A stretch of DNA of 64,000 bases from Arcicella sp040387735 (GTDB taxonomy: Bacteria; Bacteroidota; Bacteroidia; Cytophagales; Spirosomataceae), in NCBI GenBank assembly GCA_040387735.1, contig JAZKDE010000067.1:1-64000 (forward strand), given 5' to 3'. How positions within the stretch are numbered: position 1 is the first letter of the stretch; each line of letters begins with the position of its first letter. Shown one piece after another: positions 1 through 9,703 of the stretch. The position numbers and the translations under genes are program-made. A model generated the notes under the pieces. That model was given only the letters and a program-made list of their open reading frames with translations, made no database searches and was not told the DNA's origin.

Positions 1-3000
1 GGAACTTACGGAGCAGTTAATTCGACTGAAAATGCCATTGAAACGTGTACAACCATTATGCGTTCATATTCTACTTCGAGTGGTGACCAAATCATTGGAG
101 AAGATGCCGATTTATACGTGGGTTCAGCCATTAATTTTAAAGTGGGTGGAACTCGTGAATTAACGTACAATCCTTCAACGTGTTCATTTGAATTAGCGAA
201 TAATGTACGAATGTTTCCCGATGGATTTTCGACCTTCTTTACGTATTCCGAATACCAAATTGAGACGGATGTTATTCCTACCTTAACTTCTTTAGGAAAA
301 ACGGCCGATGCCCAAAAATGGAAAGACATTGTTACCTACAATCATACTTTGAAGAAAAATGCCGTTTTGAAAGAAAACCTTTCATTCGATGCGTTGGCTC
401 AAATAAACGATCAATTGACGATCGAAAGAACCATTTCACAAAGTATTACCAGCGACATTACTTGGACTGCCGCTATGAATACAACAATTGGTTTTGAGGT
501 ATTTAGTGTAGGTACGCAAGTAAAAGTATCGGTAGAATTAGGAGGTTCTAAGTCAACCACCAGTACCACCGCTGGCACTACCACCAGAACGGTTTCTTAT
601 ACTTTAGCGGATAATGATGTAGGTGATAAATTTACGGTTAATGTAAAAGAAGACAAAGTTTATCAAACACCCGTGTTTGAATTAGTGGCAGGAACAACCA
701 GTTGCCCTTGGGAACCAAACACCAGACATCGTTCTCAGCCTTCTTTAATTTCAAAAGATGGATTGGTTGCCACCAATGTTTCAGCCAACACTTCGGCGGT
801 TTTTGAATTGCAATTAGGAAATTTGAGTCCTACGGAAGAAACGATGGACTACGAAATTTCAGTAGTAACGGGAACAAACCCAGATGGTTCAATCGTAAAA
901 ATTGATGGGCAAAATATCATTTCAACGCCCATCAGATATACAATTCCTTACGGTGAAAGCAGAAAAGTGCTTTTGACAATTGCCAGAGGGCCAATTGCTT
1001 ATAATTATTCGGGAATAACGATTGAATTGAAAAACGCTTGCGAAAGAAATGATTCGCTATTTACCAAAGAATTAGCCTTCAACGTCAGCTTTATAGAGCC
1101 TTGTAGTACGGTGGATATTAGTTTCCCTTTGCAAGATTGGGTAGTAACGCCAGCGTCGAACAATGTAGTCAATATTACCCTGAATGAATACGATAATACC
1201 GATGCTGATTTAGAATTAATCAGGGTACAATATCGAAGAATTGGGGGCGATGGTGCTTGGATAAATATTACGGATGTATTAAAAGCCGACTTGGGTAGTG
1301 TTTTTAAAATCGTTCAGTGGAATACAGGATTACTCAAAGATGGCGAATATGAAATTCGAGCCATAACCCAATGTGTAAATACCTCATTGGCAGCGGGCGT
1401 ATCGACCATCGTGAAGGGAAGCATTCAACGTTTACCGCCTGAGTTGGTTGGAAAACCCGAACCTGCCGACGGTGTTTGGGATCCAGGTGATGAAATTTCC
1501 ATTACTTTCAACGAAGACATTGAATGTAATAAAGTCTTCCAAGCGGATATTTTGAGCAATAATACCATTGGTTTATACGATGCTACAACGAATTTACTGG
1601 TCAATGCCACGATTAGCTGCGTTGGAAACAAATTAATTATTGTTCCCAATATCAATCCGAAAGATTTTGAAAACCGAACTTTTAGGGTGAAAGTTTCAGG
1701 AACGGAATCAAGTGCGACCATTGGAATTCAAGATAAGTATGGCAATAAAATGGTGAGTAATATTTTATGGGAATTTGCTGTAAACCAAAATTCCTTAGAA
1801 TGGGTAGGTACAGATATTATCGAAACCAATGTAGTCTTGCATCCATTCTCGGTAAAACGTCAAATACGCAACCGAGGGGGTACCATCATGCAGTTTAGAA
1901 TGGAAGATTTACCTTTTTGGCTCACGATTTCACCGAGTACTGGAACGTTAAATCCCGGACAAACCGCTGACGTTACTTTCACTTTCCAACAAGATATGTT
2001 GATTGGTGATTATCTGACAACCATAAATATGGTAGGTTCGCAAGGAAAAGAGCCATTGAAAATTGATTATCGAGTACGTTGTCAACCGCCCGTTTGGGAA
2101 GTTCAAAATATCAATGAATTTAGTGGCTCGATGAACATGGTCGTTAAATTGAATATTTTCGGACAACAATCGATGGATCCTTCGGATATTATCGTTGCCA
2201 AAATTAACAATCAAATCAGAGGCGTTGGGAACATCAGTTACGTCCGAAGTCTTGATCAATGGTTGGCATTTATTACCATTTATGGCAATGATGTTGACGC
2301 CAGAAAAGACATTGTCTTTAACGTCTGGGACGGTAGTGCTTGCCGTGAATATTCTGAAGTACTCGAAGCAATCAGTTATAATGATGGTGATTTGATTGGT
2401 AGTCCAATTAATCCGCAAAATTTACACGTGATTAATTTAGTACAGAAATGTATTCCTTTGGCCAAAGGTTGGAACTGGGTTTCAGTCAATTTAGACCTGC
2501 TCGACAACAGCGTCGGGAATGTCTTGAAGTCATTGCAACATAAGAATAACAATTATCTTATTAAAGATGACGACACCTTCTCGAATTATTACACGCAGAA
2601 TAATTTGGGTTGGCAGGGTACTTTAGACACGCTCAGACCCAAAAAACGCTATATGATTTACGTTGACCAAAGAGATACCCTTTGCCTCAAAGGTAAACCC
2701 TATATTGTGTCGCAAAGTCCCATACCAATCGTTAGAGAATGGAACTGGATTGGCTATGTCCCCCAAACGGGCATGACGGTGACACAAGCCTTAGCGGGTT
2801 TAACGCCCCTCAACGGTGATATTATAAAAGACCAAACTCGCTTTGCTCAGTACGTAGCGGGTATTGGTTGGGTCGGTAATCTGAGCTTTTTGGAAGCACC
2901 CAAAGGCTACCTCCTCAAAATTAGTAATCCCGGAACCTTGGTTTTTCCAACCACCAGCGGTAACAGTTTTACGGGTTCAATTAGCGGGGATGGCAAAACA

Positions 3001-6000
3001 CCTTTGCTTAGTTTTGGCGGAGCGGAGATTTTAGATAAAACTGCTGCTTTTGATTTTGGGAAATTCAGTTCAACGATGAATAGTGTCGGGGTAGTACACG
3101 GTATTACGATTGACCCGAATGATGAATTGAGAGCTTACATAAAAGGTGAATTGAGAGGTGTTATTAAATCAGGGGTATATTCATTAAGCAATGAATCACT
3201 CTTTTTTATGACTATTTACGGAGATGCGGTGGAGAAAATCGTGTTTAAACTATTTAAGGCCGACCGTAAAAAGGAATATGATTTAGTCGGCGATATGAAC
3301 TTTGAAACCGATGCGTTAAAGGGCTTAGTGGAAAAACCGTTTGTGCTGACTTTAGCACTCAGTAGTTTGGCCGCAACGCAAATTACGATTGAAAATCAAG
3401 TAATTACTCAACCCGCACTTGCGTTCAATCCCGTATCAGTACCCAATTCTTTAGGGTCAAGTGCGACCTGCGGTAATTTCTCTTTCAATACGATTTTACC
3501 GACTGGCACAACAACTCCACCGCCTGCGTGTACACTTCCGACTGGTTTTCAGAATAATATGACCGGTACAATCAAGGTGGTTTATAACGAACGGTCTAAT
3601 TTTGCATCAGTCAATGACCGATTGATTTTTACCGACCCTGCCAGTAGTAATTTGGTCGTTGGATGCGGTACAAGTACTACCGTTGGCGGACAAATTATCT
3701 TTAATTTTACCGTCAAAGGGGGCAATAGTAGCACGCCAATTCCCATCGACGTCAGTTATTATTCGTATAATTTGCAGACCACTTTCGTCTTGAAATCGGG
3801 GGTGAATTATCTAAAAGATGTTGTTTTAGGTAATATTATTACGCCACAAGTATTAGATTTCTCTCCTTTGAAAGTGATAATGGATGCGAATGGTGTCATT
3901 ACGACCACCGTCAACGACCCAAATTGGACGGGTAAATACCCCATTGATGTATTTGCGATGAATTGCCCGGGACGCAGTGATGGCACGGCAAACTTTTACT
4001 TTCAACGGCTTAAAGTTGTTGATTGCGTTGAACTTACTGCCAGTAATAACGCCCCTTTCTGTGCGGGAAATACCTTGAATCTCAGTAGCTCGCAAGGGGG
4101 AACTACCTACGCTTGGACGGGGCCAAATAGTTTTTCTTCTACCGAACGAAAACCAACGCTCATCCAGGCCAGTTCCTTAGCAACGGGTGTTTATACCGTT
4201 ACCGCAACGCATAGTTCTGGTTGTATTAGTACCGCTACTACGGCAGTGACTGTTTACGCAACACCAGCTGCAACGGCAAGCAGTAATTCGCCCATTTGTG
4301 CGGGAACTACTTTGAGTTTATCAGGCAGTGGTGGCAGTTCTTACGCTTGGATTGGGTCTAATTTTACATCAAGTACCCAAAATCCAAGTATCACGAATAC
4401 CACGACGGCCGTTTCTGGCATTTATACCTTAACGGTCACGAATGCCAATGCTTGTTCAGCCATCGTTACCACCTTGGTAACGGTAAATGCCAATCCAACG
4501 GCAACGGCCAGTATCAGCACGCCAGTCGTATGTTCGGGAACAACCCTCAATTTAACCAGTAATGGTGGTAGTGCTTACGCATGGGCGGGACCCAATTTGT
4601 TTACTTCAACGGTACAAAATCCTACCCTTGCAAACGCAACAACTTTGGCGTCGGGCGTTTACACCGTAACCGTCAATAATGCAAGTCTATGTACCGGTAC
4701 CGCTACGGTATCCGTAACGGTCAACCCAATTGTGAACAGCCCAACTGCCCAAGCCAACACGCTCATCGTGGTTGGTGGAAGCGTAAGCCTCACAGCGACG
4801 GGATGTTCAGGGGTAAACGATGCGTTGAAATGGTATAAATCTTCGGATAATACTTTAGCAAGCATGCCCGTTTCGCCCACAACGACGAGCAATTATTACG
4901 CAACATGTGAGCAAACGCTACTTGGCATCACGTGTATAAGCACGAAATCAGCGGATGTAACGGTAACCGTCTTGAGTCCAAGTATTCCAGTAGCAACGGC
5001 AGCCACCATTTGTGCTACGTCTTCAGGAACGCTGACCGCTACGGGTTGTTCGGGAAGTACGGGAACTTTTGTCTTGAAATGGTATCAAAACGCCGATAAT
5101 TTATTGGTTACCATGCCCGTTTCACCCACCAGTACCACCGATTATTACGCTACGTGTGAGCAGACCTTCAATTCGGTTACTGCCATTAGCGGGAAATCGA
5201 ACGTCGTAACGCTTACGGTTTTGAGTCCTACCGTACCCCTGGCAAAGGGTGGCGTTAGCTACAATGCCAATGCTATTTCTCTGACGGCTACGGGTTGCAC
5301 AGGAACGCTCAAATGGTATCAAACCACGGATAATGTCTCCGTAACCATGCCCGTTTTACCGAGTGTAAGCACGCAATATTACGCCAAATGCGAGCAAACG
5401 GCGAACGCAGTGACGTGTCTTTCGGCAAAAAGTAATGATGTAAGCGTGCGAGTGGCTACCCGCATATTTGTGGATATTACCAAAATCGCTGCACCGGTTC
5501 AAAATGGAAGTTCGTGGGCAAGCGCTTACGGAAATCTACAAACCGCTTTAGCAGCTACCACCGCCAATGTAGAAGTTTGGGTAGCGAAGGGAACGTACAA
5601 ACCAACCAGCACCATTACTCGAACTGTTTATTTTGACATACCGACGAACGTTACTATTTACGGTGGTTTTGCGGGAACGGAAAATGAATTGAGTGAACGA
5701 AACTTCAGGACGAACGTCTCCATTTTGAGTGGAGATATTGGTACGCCCAACCTTGACACCGATAATAGTTATCACGTGGTGGTCTTCAATGGTTCGAGTA
5801 GTACCACGGTTTTGGATGGATTTACGGTTACTGGTGGATACGCCAACTTTGACCCACGCCGAATATTTAATACCACCAGTGTTCCGCTTACCACGGTAAC
5901 GATTGAAACGGGTGGTGGAATAGCCGTACAAAATGGGGGTAGTCCCGTGATTATCAACTGTACCATTTCCAACAATGCAGCGGTTTCGGGTGGAGGATTA

Positions 6001-6774
6001 TACGCAGGAGATGCCAGTAAGCCAAGCATGATAGCCTGTAAATTTATGGGAAATCAAGCGGGTTTTGGTTCGGGGATTTATTTGCAAAGTAGTGGCAATA
6101 TCCAAATTAGTAATACCTTGATTTCGGGAAATAAAGGCATTGGTAGTATTTACAATAACTATTCCAATCCAACATTGAGCAACTGTACCTTCGGTGGAAA
6201 TGGGGGTTATAACGGTGGTATTTTCAACTCAAATAGCCAGCCAGTGGTGAAAAATTCAATTATTTGGGGAAATTCATCACCCTTTACCGACACACAATCC
6301 ATCATTACCAACAGTATTATTCAAGGTGGATACCTTGGAACGGGTAATTTGTCTTACAATCCACAATTTGTCAATCCAGTCGCCGAAGGAACTTCTCCAA
6401 CCATCGATGGAGATTATCACTTAAAAGCGGCATCTTTAGCAATCGACCGGGGTGATAATGGCTCTATTTCGTTAACAGCGCTTGATTTAGGCGGAAATTT
6501 AAGACGATTTGCGGGTGGCAGCGTAGATATGGGAGCGTACGAATTTCAAGGGTCGGCCACGGCAACTTTGGTCATCAGTATCCAAACCGGCAACTGGGAA
6601 TCTAATAGCACTTGGGATATTGGGCGAGTACCGCAATTAGGTGATTATGTCATTATTGACCAAAATCACACGGTTACGGTAAATTCAACGGGTATCGCTA
6701 AGAGTTTGGAATACCGAGGAACGGGAACGCTCAAACTCAATCCGGTTAGTGGCTCCTTGAGTATTGGGTTTTAG
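1..6774 (+). CDS. Giant modular surface/adhesin-like protein, 5' end outside window
   Basis: The reading frame is open from base 1, so the true start lies upstream; about 2257 residues are visible. The order seen is: an N-terminal region with no recognised family (to about 2400); two tandem copies of a unit centred on GWNWVSVN / EWNWIGYV (about 2455-2960); three Ig/PKD-like repeats with CAGTTLSLSGSGGSSYAW-type cores (about 4018-4735); three further repeats built on LKWYxxxDN...YYATCEQT (about 4740-5460); a right-handed beta-helix region beginning RIFVDITKIAAPVQNGSSWA and ending with the choice-of-anchor-Q-like signature DLGGNLRRFAGGSVDMGAYE (about 5461-6550); and a G8-like tail with GNWESNSTWDIGRVPQLGDY. 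It is probably secreted and displayed at the surface, but no signal peptide is in view and no clear T9SS sorting domain follows the tail. The function is unknown; adhesion is inference from architecture. Confidence 0.8.
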   Translation, partial: GTYGAVNSTENAIETCTTIMRSYSTSSGDQIIGEDADLYVGSAINFKVGGTRELTYNPSTCSFELANNVRMFPDGFSTFFTYSEYQIETDVIPTLTSLGKTADAQKWKDIVTYNHTLKKNAVLKENLSFDALAQINDQLTIERTISQSITSDITWTAAMNTTIGFEVFSVGTQVKVSVELGGSKSTTSTTAGTTTRTVSYTLADNDVGDKFTVNVKEDKVYQTPVFELVAGTTSCPWEPNTRHRSQPSLISKDGLVATNVSANTSAVFELQLGNLSPTEETMDYEISVVTGTNPDGSIVKIDGQNIISTPIRYTIPYGESRKVLLTIARGPIAYNYSGITIELKNACERNDSLFTKELAFNVSFIEPCSTVDISFPLQDWVVTPASNNVVNITLNEYDNTDADLELIRVQYRRIGGDGAWINITDVLKADLGSVFKIVQWNTGLLKDGEYEIRAITQCVNTSLAAGVSTIVKGSIQRLPPELVGKPEPADGVWDPGDEISITFNEDIECNKVFQADILSNNTIGLYDATTNLLVNATISCVGNKLIIVPNINPKDFENRTFRVKVSGTESSATIGIQDKYGNKMVSNILWEFAVNQNSLEWVGTDIIETNVVLHPFSVKRQIRNRGGTIMQFRMEDLPFWLTISPSTGTLNPGQTADVTFTFQQDMLIGDYLTTINMVGSQGKEPLKIDYRVRCQPPVWEVQNINEFSGSMNMVVKLNIFGQQSMDPSDIIVAKINNQIRGVGNISYVRSLDQWLAFITIYGNDVDARKDIVFNVWDGSACREYSEVLEAISYNDGDLIGSPINPQNLHVINLVQKCIPLAKGWNWVSVNLDLLDNSVGNVLKSLQHKNNNYLIKDDDTFSNYYTQNNLGWQGTLDTLRPKKRYMIYVDQRDTLCLKGKPYIVSQSPIPIVREWNWIGYVPQTGMTVTQALAGLTPLNGDIIKDQTRFAQYVAGIGWVGNLSFLEAPKGYLLKISNPGTLVFPTTSGNSFTGSISGDGKTPLLSFGGAEILDKTAAFDFGKFSSTMNSVGVVHGITIDPNDELRAYIKGELRGVIKSGVYSLSNESLFFMTIYGDAVEKIVFKLFKADRKKEYDLVGDMNFETDALKGLVEKPFVLTLALSSLAATQITIENQVITQPALAFNPVSVPNSLGSSATCGNFSFNTILPTGTTTPPPACTLPTGFQNNMTGTIKVVYNERSNFASVNDRLIFTDPASSNLVVGCGTSTTVGGQIIFNFTVKGGNSSTPIPIDVSYYSYNLQTTFVLKSGVNYLKDVVLGNIITPQVLDFSPLKVIMDANGVITTTVNDPNWTGKYPIDVFAMNCPGRSDGTANFYFQRLKVVDCVELTASNNAPFCAGNTLNLSSSQGGTTYAWTGPNSFSSTERKPTLIQASSLATGVYTVTATHSSGCISTATTAVTVYATPAATASSNSPICAGTTLSLSGSGGSSYAWIGSNFTSSTQNPSITNTTTAVSGIYTLTVTNANACSAIVTTLVTVNANPTATASISTPVVCSGTTLNLTSNGGSAYAWAGPNLFTSTVQNPTLANATTLASGVYTVTVNNASLCTGTATVSVTVNPIVNSPTAQANTLIVVGGSVSLTATGCSGVNDALKWYKSSDNTLASMPVSPTTTSNYYATCEQTLLGITCISTKSADVTVTVLSPSIPVATAATICATSSGTLTATGCSGSTGTFVLKWYQNADNLLVTMPVSPTSTTDYYATCEQTFNSVTAISGKSNVVTLTVLSPTVPLAKGGVSYNANAISLTATGCTGTLKWYQTTDNVSVTMPVLPSVSTQYYAKCEQTANAVTCLSAKSNDVSVRVATRIFVDITKIAAPVQNGSSWASAYGNLQTALAATTANVEVWVAKGTYKPTSTITRTVYFDIPTNVTIYGGFAGTENELSERNFRTNVSILSGDIGTPNLDTDNSYHVVVFNGSSSTTVLDGFTVTGGYANFDPRRIFNTTSVPLTTVTIETGGGIAVQNGGSPVIINCTISNNAAVSGGGLYAGDASKPSMIACKFMGNQAGFGSGIYLQSSGNIQISNTLISGNKGIGSIYNNYSNPTLSNCTFGGNGGYNGGIFNSNSQPVVKNSIIWGNSSPFTDTQSIITNSIIQGGYLGTGNLSYNPQFVNPVAEGTSPTIDGDYHLKAASLAIDRGDNGSISLTALDLGGNLRRFAGGSVDMGAYEFQGSATATLVISIQTGNWESNSTWDIGRVPQLGDYVIIDQNHTVTVNSTGIAKSLEYRGTGTLKLNPVSGSLSIGF

Positions 6775-6798
6775 GAACATCGAGTAACAAAGTAAAGT

Positions 6799-6834
6799 AA
6801 AGGCAGGTTTCGCTTCAAGCGAAGCCTGCCTTTT
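6799..6834. terminator. Bidirectional terminator between surface protein gene and metE
   Basis: A 15-bp stem (GGCAGGTTTCGC paired with GCGAAGCCTGCC plus flanking A-T pairs, one G-T wobble) encloses a short loop. It has A-runs on the left and T-runs on the right, so it can stop both the plus-strand surface gene and the minus-strand metE, which converge here. Confidence 0.85.
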
Positions 6835-6885
6835 GCCATTATGGGTAAATTCACGCAAAACCTCACCCGTACGTCGGGTAATTTA

Positions 6886-9198
6886 TTACTTTACCAAATC
6901 AAACACACTTTCCCGAACAGTATTCGCCGCCGAAACCATGTTAATTAAAGCTTGTTCCGTTTCAGCCCATTTGCGGGTTTTTAGTCCGCAGTCGGGATTT
7001 ACCCAAATATTTTCGGCGGGTAAAACCGTCAAGGCTTTTTCCAATAATCCAACCATTTCCTCCACCGTTGGCACCCGTGGACTGTGAATATCATAAACGC
7101 CCGGCCCAATTTCATTGGGATAATTAAAGTCATGAAAAGCATCCAATAATTCCATTTGCGAGCGTGAAGTTTCAATCGTAATCACGTCAGCATCCATCTC
7201 CGCAATATTTTTGATAATATCGTTAAACTCCGAGTAACACATGTGCGTATGAATTTGGGTTTCGTCCTGAACCGATGACGATGCCACTCGAAATGCCTTC
7301 ACAGCGTTGGATAAATAGGCTTCATAATCACTTTTACGCAAGGGTAATCCTTCCCGAATAGCCGCTTCATCAATCTGAATAATTCTAATACCTGCTTTTT
7401 CTAAATCCGAAACTTCATCCCGAATTGCCAAAGCAATTTGTAGCATGGTTTCGCTACGAGGCTGGTCATCCCGCACAAACGACCACTGTAAAATCGTGAT
7501 TGGCCCCGTCAACATTCCCTTCATGTATTTTTTGGTAAGCGACTGAGCAAAACTTGTCCAACGAACCGTCATGGCGGCGGGGCGTGCAATATCGCCGTAA
7601 ATCACGGGTGGTTTCACACAGCGAGAACCGTAGCTTTGCACCCATCCATTCTGCGTAAACACATAACCTTCAAGGAGTTCCCCGAAATATTCAACCATGT
7701 CATTGCGTTCAAATTCACCGTGAACCAATACATCTAAACCGATACTTTCTTGCCAATCAACGGAATTTTTGATAAATGTTTCAATACCACTTTCGTAGGT
7801 TTCCGTGCTAATTTCCCCTTTTTTGTATTTGGCTCTTAATTGACGGACATCATCCGTTTGCGGAAAAGAACCAATCGTGGTTGTGGTAAAAAGCGGTAAT
7901 TTGAGCAAAGATTTTTGCTTCTCCTGACGAATTTTGAAGACACTTTTTCGCTCCGTATCGGCTTGCGTTAAGGCCAAAACTCGCTCTTTGACGGCCGTTT
8001 TATGAATTAAAGTAGCGTCCCTCCTACTTTGAATCGACAACTGATTTTTCGCTAAAATTTCGGTCTTATCATGGGCAGAAATCTCGTACAAATCGCTAAT
8101 TTCTTGGAGTTTTTGTTTCGCAAAAGCCATCCAATTTTTCACCTCAGCGGGTAATCGCTCTTCGTCCTTTTCTAAATCCAAATCACAGGGTGAATGAATC
8201 AAAGAACAGGATGGACTGATGGCTACTCGGTCGCTCCCTAATTTTCGAAAGGCTTTTTCGATAAACGAAATTGATTTCTGGTAATCATTCTTCCAGATAT
8301 TTCGACCATCAATCAAGCCCAAAGAAAGGCTCATCGGCTTCTGAATAGCATCCAAAACCATTTCAAATTGTTCGGGATACCGTACTAAGTCAACGTGCAG
8401 CATACAAATTGGCAGGTGCGTAGCCAACAAAAGATTCTCCCGTAAACCGTCAAAATAGGTAGCCAATAAGGTTTTTTGAGCAGGAAATTTCGTTTTGAAA
8501 GTATTATAGGTAAATCTTAAGGCATCTCGGTCGGCGTAGGTCAAATCCAAGGCTAAACAAGGTTCATCGAACTGAATCCAATCCGCTCCCATTTTAATTA
8601 ATTGGTCAATGATTTCAGCATAAACGACCAATAATTGGGGCAGTAATTCCAAACGGTGAAAACCTGCTTCTTTTTCTTTCCCGATTAATAAATACGAAAC
8701 GGGGCCGAGCAGAACGGGTTTTGTTTTGATACCCAAGGCCAAAGCTTCCTTGAACTCATCGAAAATTTTGGTAGAAGATAATTCAAAAGTTTGATTTTTG
8801 GTAAACTCAGGCACGAGGTAATGATAATTGGTATCGAACCATTTGGTCATTTCCATGGCTTTAATGTCCAAACCATCCTTTTGATAACCACGAGCCATCG
8901 CAAAATATTGGTCAAGCAGGGTATTTTGAGGGTTTTCCGCCAACACCGCTTGATAACGAGCGGGCGTTGCCCCGAGCATCAAACTGTGGTCAAGCACTTG
9001 GTCGTAAAATGAAAAGTCATTGGACGGAATCAAGTCAATCCCCGCTTGCTGTTGCAGCAACCAATTTTGTTGGCGAATTTTCTGGCCAACTTCCAATAAT
9101 TGTGTTTGAGAAATTTTACCTGTCCAGTAGGATTCACAGGCTTTTTTAAGCTCACGCTGGCTACCAATTCGTGGGTAACCTAAGTTGTTTTTGAGCAT
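6886..9198 (-). CDS. metE: Cobalamin-independent methionine synthase MetE
   Basis: The product transfers a methyl group from 5-methyltetrahydropteroyltri-L-glutamate to homocysteine, the last step of methionine synthesis, without B12. From ATG 9198 the protein is 770 residues, the family's normal size, and starts MLKNNLGYPRIGSQRELKK as MetE proteins do. The N-terminal (folate-side) and C-terminal catalytic barrels are both present. Zinc ligands are seen as the HMC of IHTHMCYSEF and the Cys of WVNPDCGLKTRKW. An upstream in-frame extension to 9369 is open but lies in the leader next to the riboswitch and has no MetE homology, so I reject it. The gene is monocistronic, with a cobalamin riboswitch and promoter in front, implying repression when B12 is available and that a MetH exists elsewhere. 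Confidence 0.97.
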   Translation of the reverse strand: MLKNNLGYPRIGSQRELKKACESYWTGKISQTQLLEVGQKIRQQNWLLQQQAGIDLIPSNDFSFYDQVLDHSLMLGATPARYQAVLAENPQNTLLDQYFAMARGYQKDGLDIKAMEMTKWFDTNYHYLVPEFTKNQTFELSSTKIFDEFKEALALGIKTKPVLLGPVSYLLIGKEKEAGFHRLELLPQLLVVYAEIIDQLIKMGADWIQFDEPCLALDLTYADRDALRFTYNTFKTKFPAQKTLLATYFDGLRENLLLATHLPICMLHVDLVRYPEQFEMVLDAIQKPMSLSLGLIDGRNIWKNDYQKSISFIEKAFRKLGSDRVAISPSCSLIHSPCDLDLEKDEERLPAEVKNWMAFAKQKLQEISDLYEISAHDKTEILAKNQLSIQSRRDATLIHKTAVKERVLALTQADTERKSVFKIRQEKQKSLLKLPLFTTTTIGSFPQTDDVRQLRAKYKKGEISTETYESGIETFIKNSVDWQESIGLDVLVHGEFERNDMVEYFGELLEGYVFTQNGWVQSYGSRCVKPPVIYGDIARPAAMTVRWTSFAQSLTKKYMKGMLTGPITILQWSFVRDDQPRSETMLQIALAIRDEVSDLEKAGIRIIQIDEAAIREGLPLRKSDYEAYLSNAVKAFRVASSSVQDETQIHTHMCYSEFNDIIKNIAEMDADVITIETSRSQMELLDAFHDFNYPNEIGPGVYDIHSPRVPTVEEMVGLLEKALTVLPAENIWVNPDCGLKTRKWAETEQALINMVSAANTVRESVFDLVK

Positions 9199-9346
9199 AC
9201 GAGTAAAAGGTTTGAGTGAAACAAAAAAGTTTAAAACAATTTTGCTCTTCCCTTTTCGTATGCTTTCAGATGAAAAGATAGAAAGGTTTAATTGCTCGTG
9301 GAGGAACGGTAAATATCCCCAAACGAGTAAATTCAAAACCAGACTT

Positions 9347-9370
9347 AATGCTTTATATCGTGAAAGCATT
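9347..9370 (-). other. Hairpin downstream of the cobalamin aptamer
   Basis: AATGCTTT and AAAGCATT form a perfect 8-bp stem with an 8-nt loop just after the aptamer's 3' box. It has no T-run, so it is not a classical terminator. It may be the P13-like loop that pairs with the aptamer or part of the switching region. About 150 nt of leader separate it from the metE start. Confidence 0.5.
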
Positions 9371-9379
9371 CGTCAATTC

Positions 9380-9535
9380 GTTGGGCAAGTATCTCGACTC
9401 GGGCTTCGGTAATTAATAAGACTTATTACTGAATTCCTCACGGTTGCACGTCAGTTCATGATTTACACATGATTCCTTTTTAATCAAATAAGTTTTTTGA
9501 AAACTATTTGAACCAAAACGATGATTGATTGAAAG
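9380..9535 (-). ncRNA. Cobalamin riboswitch in the metE leader
   Basis: Read on the minus strand, the leader contains the cobalamin aptamer landmarks in order. GGAATCATGTGTAAATCATG (from 9476) matches the GGAA..GTG.AA.TC core. GCAACCGTGA (9447-9438) matches the GCnACTGTrA box. GAAGCCCGAG...GATACTTGCC (9407-9384) matches the 3' GAAGCCnGGAnACCTGCC box. An A/T-rich stem (CAAATAGTTTT / AAAACTTATTTG) precedes the core. The motif is known as an AdoCbl/MeCbl sensor that commonly controls metE. Exact boundaries are approximate. A separate 8-bp hairpin at 9347-9370 follows and could belong to the expression platform. Confidence 0.85.
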
Positions 9536-9543
9536 AACTGCCA

Positions 9544-9551
9544 CAAAGATA
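9544..9551 (-). promoter_or_regulatory. Bacteroidota -7 element for the metE leader
   Basis: TATCTTTG on the minus strand is a perfect match to the Bacteroidota -7 consensus TAnnTTTG and lies just upstream of the riboswitch. This places the transcript start near 9540. The -33 region has only a weak TTCG at about 9568-9571. The 9552-9703 stretch beyond it is A+T-rich with no gene that I can see. Confidence 0.6.
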
Positions 9552-9703
9552 AAGCAGGAATAAATTACGAAGATATATTAACTGGATTTATTCTTAATAT
9601 TAGATATATTACCCTATATTATGTTAATATGAAGATATAATTTTATATTATAAATATGTTATTAGATAAAACATCTTATTCACTTAACTACTTATTAGCA
9701 TCC

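Noticed and set aside
1948..2418. 156-codon minus-strand frame inside the giant surface protein gene
   Set aside because: It is a shadow of the plus-strand repeat-rich gene; the translation shows no domain or signal.
9199..9369. In-frame upstream extension of metE by 57 residues
   Set aside because: It lies in the mRNA leader directly downstream of the cobalamin aptamer, includes the leader hairpin, and has no MetE similarity; the family N-terminus begins at 9198.
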